NCBI RefSeq assembly: GCF_001613935.1
Contig: NZ_LQCI01000003.1
Coordinates: 186,001-250,000 of the forward strand
Length of the DNA stretch: 64,000 nt
Direction of reading: 5' to 3'
From: Amycolatopsis regifaucium
Lineage (GTDB): Bacteria; Actinomycetota; Actinomycetes; Mycobacteriales; Pseudonocardiaceae
The translations under genes and the position numbers were made by a program. The notes below the pieces were generated by a model. The model worked only from the letters and a program-made list of their open reading frames with translations, was not told where the DNA came from and made no database searches. This document shows positions 60,793-64,000 of the stretch, in pieces; position 1 is the first letter of the stretch; the number at the start of each line of letters is the position of its first letter.

Positions 60793-61227
60793 GTGGGAGC
60801 TTCGGCCTGGTCGGTCCGTGGCCGGTTCGACGGCGACCCGGAAGCGGCGCTGGACGCGATGAAGGCACGCGTCTTCGAGGAGGGTGATTACCTCTGGGAA
60901 GAGGACGAACTCGGCCGCCCGGATTCGCTCGAGGAGCTGTACGAGGTCGAGAGCGTCCAGGAGTCCGGGACTCATTCCGTGCTCGACGTCCACGAGTTCA
61001 TCAGCGCCACGGGTGAAGACGACTTCGGCACGATTCGGCCCTTGACCGACGCTGAACTCCTCATCGCCTTCGGTACCGAGGAGCCCTCCGTCGCCACCTT
61101 CGACGAACTCGACAAGGCGGGACGGCTGCCTTGCGAACGCCGTCCGCGCTGGAGTGCGAACTGCGCGCTGCTCTACGAGAACGACGTCGCCGTCGAACTC
61201 GCGATCTGGGGCGTTTCGGGCGACTGA
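60793..61227 (+). CDS. Small acidic protein of unknown function
   Basis: 144 residues from GTG 60793 with GGAGG seven bases upstream (60781-60785). Begins ASAWSVRGRFDGDPEAALDAMKARVFEEGDYLWEEDE and has about 20 percent Asp and Glu. No signal peptide. The size and acidity resemble immunity-type or regulator partner proteins found scattered in actinobacterial genomes, but I do not recognise the family and claim no function. Confidence 0.75.
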   Translation: MGASAWSVRGRFDGDPEAALDAMKARVFEEGDYLWEEDELGRPDSLEELYEVESVQESGTHSVLDVHEFISATGEDDFGTIRPLTDAELLIAFGTEEPSVATFDELDKAGRLPCERRPRWSANCALLYENDVAVELAIWGVSGD

Positions 61228-61243
61228 AGGATTCCCGGTGTAA

Positions 61244-61308
61244 CGCGTTTCGTCCTCTCAATGCGGTAGTTGCGCGCGCAAGTACCGCATTGAGAGGACG
61301 AAACGCGG
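61244..61308. repeat. REPIN-like nested palindrome, full copy 4
   Basis: Left half 61244-61266, 18-bp spacer, right half 61285-61308. The covarying pair here is G-C reversed (left CAATGCGG, right CCGCATTG), and the outer stem has GCGTTT paired with AAACGC where copy 1 has GCATTT with AAATGC. Both changes are compensated. Sits between convergent genes. Confidence 0.9.
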
Positions 61309-61316
61309 GTCGTGGC

Positions 61317-61928
61317 TCATCGTCGGCGCCGGAGCCGGGCTTCCAGGCCGTCGAGGATCACCTCGACGCCGAGTTCGAACAGGTCCTCGCTGCTCTGGTT
61401 CGCGAAAGCCGGACCGAGCCTGCTCACGTGGGGGTAGGCCGCGAGCCGTTCGAGGAAGCCTTCGTCGGGTTTCCGGGCGGGGAGGGTTTCCACCGAGGCG
61501 AGTACGTGTGCCGTGAGCAGCCGCGAGATCCCCGCCGTGTCCGCCTCGGAGAAGCCGGCGTCCAGCAGGATGCGCGCGGTGGTTTCGAGGTGGCCCAGCC
61601 GATGCGGCCCGGTCGGCGGCCGTTCCCGCAGCAGCGTGGCCGCGTCGCGGTGGCTCAGCAGCAGGGCGCGGAACTGGCGGAGCCCGCTCGCGAGCTGGTC
61701 ACGCCATGACAGCGTCCGGTCGATCTCGAAGACGTCGGCGCAGATCGCCTCGGCGACGAGGTCCAGCAGTTCGGCCTTGTCCTTCACATGCCAGTACAGC
61801 GTCGGTGAGCTGACGCCGAGTTTCGCGGCAAGCCTCCGGGTGCTCAAGTCCGCGAGACCGGTTTCGTGGAGCAGCTCGACGGCGGCTTCGGTGATTTTGC
61901 TCTTCTCCAGCGAGCCTTTACGTGCCAC
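61317..61928 (-). CDS. TetR repressor, true tetracycline-repressor-like
   Basis: 203 residues from GTG 61928. DNA-binding domain [57 protein letters not shown] closely follows Tn10 TetR ([54 protein letters not shown]). The C-terminal half (TetR_C type) carries [16 protein letters not shown]. It faces a membrane protein gene across two near-canonical tet operators (61937-61973). The target operators and recognition helix predict tight binding; the inducer may be a tetracycline or another amphipathic compound. Confidence 0.92.
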   Translation of the reverse strand: [203 protein letters not shown]

Positions 61929-61936
61929 CCGCCGAC

Positions 61937-61973
61937 TCTATCAGTGATAGATTTGTCTCTATCACTGATAGAG
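61937..61973. promoter_or_regulatory. Two tet operators
   Basis: TCTATCAGTGATAGA (61937-61951) and CTCTATCACTGATAGAG (61957-61973), centres 21 bp apart. Each is a perfect palindrome around one central base; CTATCAGTGATAG is the core of the Tn10 tetO2 operator. They fill the space between the TetR start (61928) and the membrane protein start (61975). Confidence 0.92.
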
Positions 61974-61974
61974 A

Positions 61975-62442
61975 ATGGGGGAAGTGATGCTCTGGACACC
62001 GAAGATCCGCCTGGTCACCGTGCTCCTGTCGATCGTGTTCGTGCTCGGGACGGCGCTGCAGAATCACGTCATCATCGATCTGGACCTGATCGAGCGGAGC
62101 ATGCGGCTCAAGGGTGCGCCGACCGAGGACGCGCCCGCCTATCTGAGCGCGTTGCGGTCGGTGGGGAACGTCTTCATCCTCGGCAACGCGCTCGGCCTGC
62201 TCGTCTGGTTCCGCCGGCGTTGGCTGTTCTGGCCAGTGCTCGCGGTCAACGTCGGCCAGGCGTGTGGCGTGTTCGTCGTGCCGTTCGAGGTGCACCGCGC
62301 GGCGTTCGAGGAGTACGGCTGGCCGGGGGTTCTGCCGTCCGTGGTCACCGACGGCGGAGCGGTGTTCCTGTCGATCGCGCTGATCGTCGCCTACGTCCGA
62401 TCGCGGTGGTTCACGCGGACAGGCGACCCAATTCGGTTTTGA
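61975..62442 (+). CDS. Four-helix membrane protein controlled by tet operators
   Basis: 155 residues if started at ATG 61975; ATG 61987, with GGGGGAAG just before it, is the better-supported start (151 residues). Four hydrophobic helices: about 12-28, 60-78, 84-100 and 128-146 (LTVLLSIVF-type, VFILGNALGLLVWF, LFWPVLAVNVGQACGVFVV, VFLSIALIVAYV). It lacks the 12-helix architecture of tetracycline pumps, has no SMR or MFS motif, and is not a family I recognise. The operator placement makes it the main target of the TetR at 61317. Its last 32 bp overlap the convergent binding-protein gene. Confidence 0.82.
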   Translation: MGEVMLWTPKIRLVTVLLSIVFVLGTALQNHVIIDLDLIERSMRLKGAPTEDAPAYLSALRSVGNVFILGNALGLLVWFRRRWLFWPVLAVNVGQACGVFVVPFEVHRAAFEEYGWPGVLPSVVTDGGAVFLSIALIVAYVRSRWFTRTGDPIRF

Positions 62443-63673
62443 CGGCCTCGATCGCCGTCTTCGTCTCGGTGGCCGGATCGGCGCCGTCGCGGGCGATCCG
62501 GCCCAGCGCGCCGACGAGCGCGGTGTTCGCCGTCGGCGTCCACAGTGGACCAGCGGCGCGGCCGTTCTCCTTGACCAGGCGGGCGGCGTCGTCCACCTGG
62601 CCGAGTTTGTCGAGGACGCTGAGCCGCGCGGGCAGGTGGAAGCCGAACTTCGTGGCGAACTCCTGCTGGAAATCGGTCCGTTCCAGCCACAGCCACTTGA
62701 CGAAGTCCTTGGCGGCGTTGGGGTTCAGGCTCTTCGAGTGCACCATCGCGCTCAGGCCGCTGACCGGGACCGAAGCCGCGCCCGCCGCGTCGAGCCGGGG
62801 AAAGGGCAGAACGCCGACGTCGTCCTTCATGGTGTCCTGGATCTTCGGCAGGTTCGCCAGCCAGGTCCACTGCATCGCGGCGAGGCCGTCGATGAACGGG
62901 ATCGGATCCGCCCAGTCCACCGGGGCGCCCAGCAACAGCGAACCGTTGAGGTCGCGCAGTTTCCCGAACACGGTCGCGGCGCGCGGATCGTCGAAGCCGA
63001 CGGACTTGCCGTCCTTGACGAAATCGAGACCCGCGGCCCACAGCAACGGTCCGGCGAGAGCGGCCGCGCCCGCGTCGTTGCCGGCGAAGAGGCCCTTGAC
63101 GCCGTCCTTGGACAGCTTCCGCGCCGCGTCGACGAGTTCGTCGAGCGTCTGCGGCGGCCGCACGCCGGCTTCCTGCAGGAAACTCTTGCGGTAGAAGAGA
63201 ACTTGGATGTCGAGCGCCTGCGGGATGCCGTACGTCTTGCCGTCCACGGTCTGGGCCGCGAGCACCGAAGGAGTGAAATCGCCGCGCACGGGAGCGAGAA
63301 CGTCGTCAAGCGGGACGAGGAGATTCTGCCGGACGCGGTCGAGGGTGACCTGGCCTTCGAAGATGTCCGGCACCGGGCCGGCCTGCAGCGCCGCGGCGAG
63401 TTTCGTTTCGTAGTCGTCGGGATTCCACTGCACCGCGACCTTGGACTTCTGGTACGCGGCCGCGTATCGCGTGACGGCTTCCTGTACCCCGGGTTCGGGA
63501 TAGGGGTGGTACCACTGCGAAAGGCTCACCGGCTTCGGCTTCGGCCGGGTCGCGGCGGCGGAGAAGGCCGTCGAGGGCGGCGGCTTTCCCGATTGGACGG
63601 TGTTGGACTCGCACGCGGAGAGCGCGGTGGCCCCCGCCAGCGCCAGGAACGCGCGCCTGCTTGTCTTACGCAC
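62411..63673 (-). CDS. Extracellular solute-binding lipoprotein (sugar ABC type)
   Basis: 420 residues from GTG 63673. Signal segment RKTSRRAFLALAGATALSAC combines a Tat-like SRRAFL and a lipobox LSAC, so it is probably a Tat-exported lipoprotein. The SBP_bac_1-type domain: LSQWYHPYPEPGVQEAVTRYAAAYQKSKVAVQWNPDDYETKLAAAL, then GIPQALDIQVLFYRKSFLQEAG and DWADPIPFIDGLAAMQWTW. Family members feed ABC importers for oligosaccharides. No permease or ATPase gene is adjacent, so its partners lie elsewhere. The 3' end overlaps the membrane protein gene by 32 bp. Confidence 0.9.
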   Translation of the reverse strand: MRKTSRRAFLALAGATALSACESNTVQSGKPPPSTAFSAAATRPKPKPVSLSQWYHPYPEPGVQEAVTRYAAAYQKSKVAVQWNPDDYETKLAAALQAGPVPDIFEGQVTLDRVRQNLLVPLDDVLAPVRGDFTPSVLAAQTVDGKTYGIPQALDIQVLFYRKSFLQEAGVRPPQTLDELVDAARKLSKDGVKGLFAGNDAGAAALAGPLLWAAGLDFVKDGKSVGFDDPRAATVFGKLRDLNGSLLLGAPVDWADPIPFIDGLAAMQWTWLANLPKIQDTMKDDVGVLPFPRLDAAGAASVPVSGLSAMVHSKSLNPNAAKDFVKWLWLERTDFQQEFATKFGFHLPARLSVLDKLGQVDDAARLVKENGRAAGPLWTPTANTALVGALGRIARDGADPATETKTAIEAVKTELGRLSA

Positions 63674-63695
63674 CAATGAAACCCTTCGCCCAAGG

Positions 63696-63744
63696 CCGTG
63701 AAGCGCATCTTGGGGGACAGCGTCCCTCAAGATGCGCTTCACGG
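63696..63744. terminator. Hairpin between acyl-CoA ligase end and binding-protein gene
   Basis: 23-bp arms (63696-63718 and 63722-63744) with one mismatch and a 3-nt loop. Core GTGAAGCGCATCTTG. It lies 28 bp after the ligase stop on the minus strand and 23 bp before the next gene's start, so it separates two transcripts running the same way. Confidence 0.82.
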
Positions 63745-63772
63745 AAGGGCAGGCGCGCGGGAGATTAACCCG

Positions 63773-64000
63773 TTAGAGCTGACTGATGTCGAGCTTTCCT
63801 TCGGAGTGGAAGGCCCGCAGCCGCTTCTTGTCGAACTTGCCGACACTGGTCTTGGGGACTTCGTCCACAAAGGTCCAGTTCTCCGGAAGCTGCCACTTCG
63901 CGACCTTGTCGGCCAGGAAGGCGCGCAGTTCTTCGGCCGTGACGTGCTGGCCTTCCTTGACCACGACGGCGACCAGCGGACGCTCGTCCCACTTCTCGTC
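63773..64000 (-). CDS. Long-chain fatty acid-CoA ligase, C-terminal end, cut by window
   Basis: 75 C-terminal residues of an AMP-forming ligase: [57 protein letters not shown], with the catalytic Lys in [11 protein letters not shown] (A10 motif). The segment is typical of FadD proteins of mycobacteria and relatives that activate long-chain acids. The gene enters from beyond 64000 and ends in SQL at 63773. The earlier motifs lie outside the window. Confidence 0.92.
   Translation of the reverse strand, partial: DEKWDERPLVAVVVKEGQHVTAEELRAFLADKVAKWQLPENWTFVDEVPKTSVGKFDKKRLRAFHSEGKLDISQL

Overview
The window looks like a chromosomal segment of a high-GC mycothiol-using actinomycete, most likely Amycolatopsis or a close relative in the Pseudonocardiaceae. 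Grounds: G/C at third codon positions, frequent GTG starts, chains of genes joined by 4-nt ATGA/GTGA overlaps, a mycothiol-dependent dehydrogenase (MscR), a Cvn conservon, a mycobacterial-type SerC, an EphD-like hydrolase/reductase fusion, and a locus arranged like Mycobacterium tuberculosis Rv2249c-Rv2251. The genus is inferred from gene content; no marker RNA lies in the window. About 60 real genes are packed with little spacing, seven of them TetR-family regulators.

Layout. 1-6335: end of serC, two coupled unknown genes, then a minus-strand operon of ABC exporter, NarL-type two-component pair and serine hydrolase. 6441-12064: a DUF559 protein, TetR/MFS efflux pair, EphD-like enzyme with its own TetR. 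12069-19779: second citrate synthase, complete urease operon ureABCFGD (no ureE), secreted lipase and TetR. 19949-26766: seven same-strand, closely spaced or overlapping genes joining a NitT/TauT-type ABC importer to a CvnABCD G-protein module. 27159-28634: small secreted protein and a degraded patch. 28635-35039: pdxH, MFS, lipoprotein, APC permease, tandem metallo-beta-lactamase-fold genes under a TetR. 35161-36663: HTH plus frameshifted nucleotidyltransferase pair resembling a toxin-antitoxin module. 36660-48049: acyl-CoA synthetase, aldose epimerase, acetyltransferase, amidohydrolase, Uma2 nuclease, acyl-CoA dehydrogenase/TetR, PfkB kinase, main citrate synthase gltA, photolyase. 48102-51726: six-gene operon of XRE regulator, small membrane proteins and an ABC exporter. 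51807-57377: glpD-TetR-FAD oxidase and mscR with a GGCT-like gene. 57457-64000: secreted C39-like peptidase, Tat phosphoesterase, a TetR/membrane-protein pair facing each other across two canonical tet operators, a sugar-type binding lipoprotein and the end of a fatty acyl-CoA ligase.

Three kinds of repeated DNA run through the window: a nested palindrome family with compensatory base changes (REPIN-like), a family of long perfect terminator hairpins that often contain the stop codon of the preceding gene, and a 13-bp palindrome GTCCAC(A/T)GTGGAC that recurs inside genes in all three reading frames. The most promising new biology is the tet-operator-controlled membrane protein, the importer-conservon gene string, the XRE/twin-membrane-protein/ABC operon, and the start-codon hairpin at 40956-40988.
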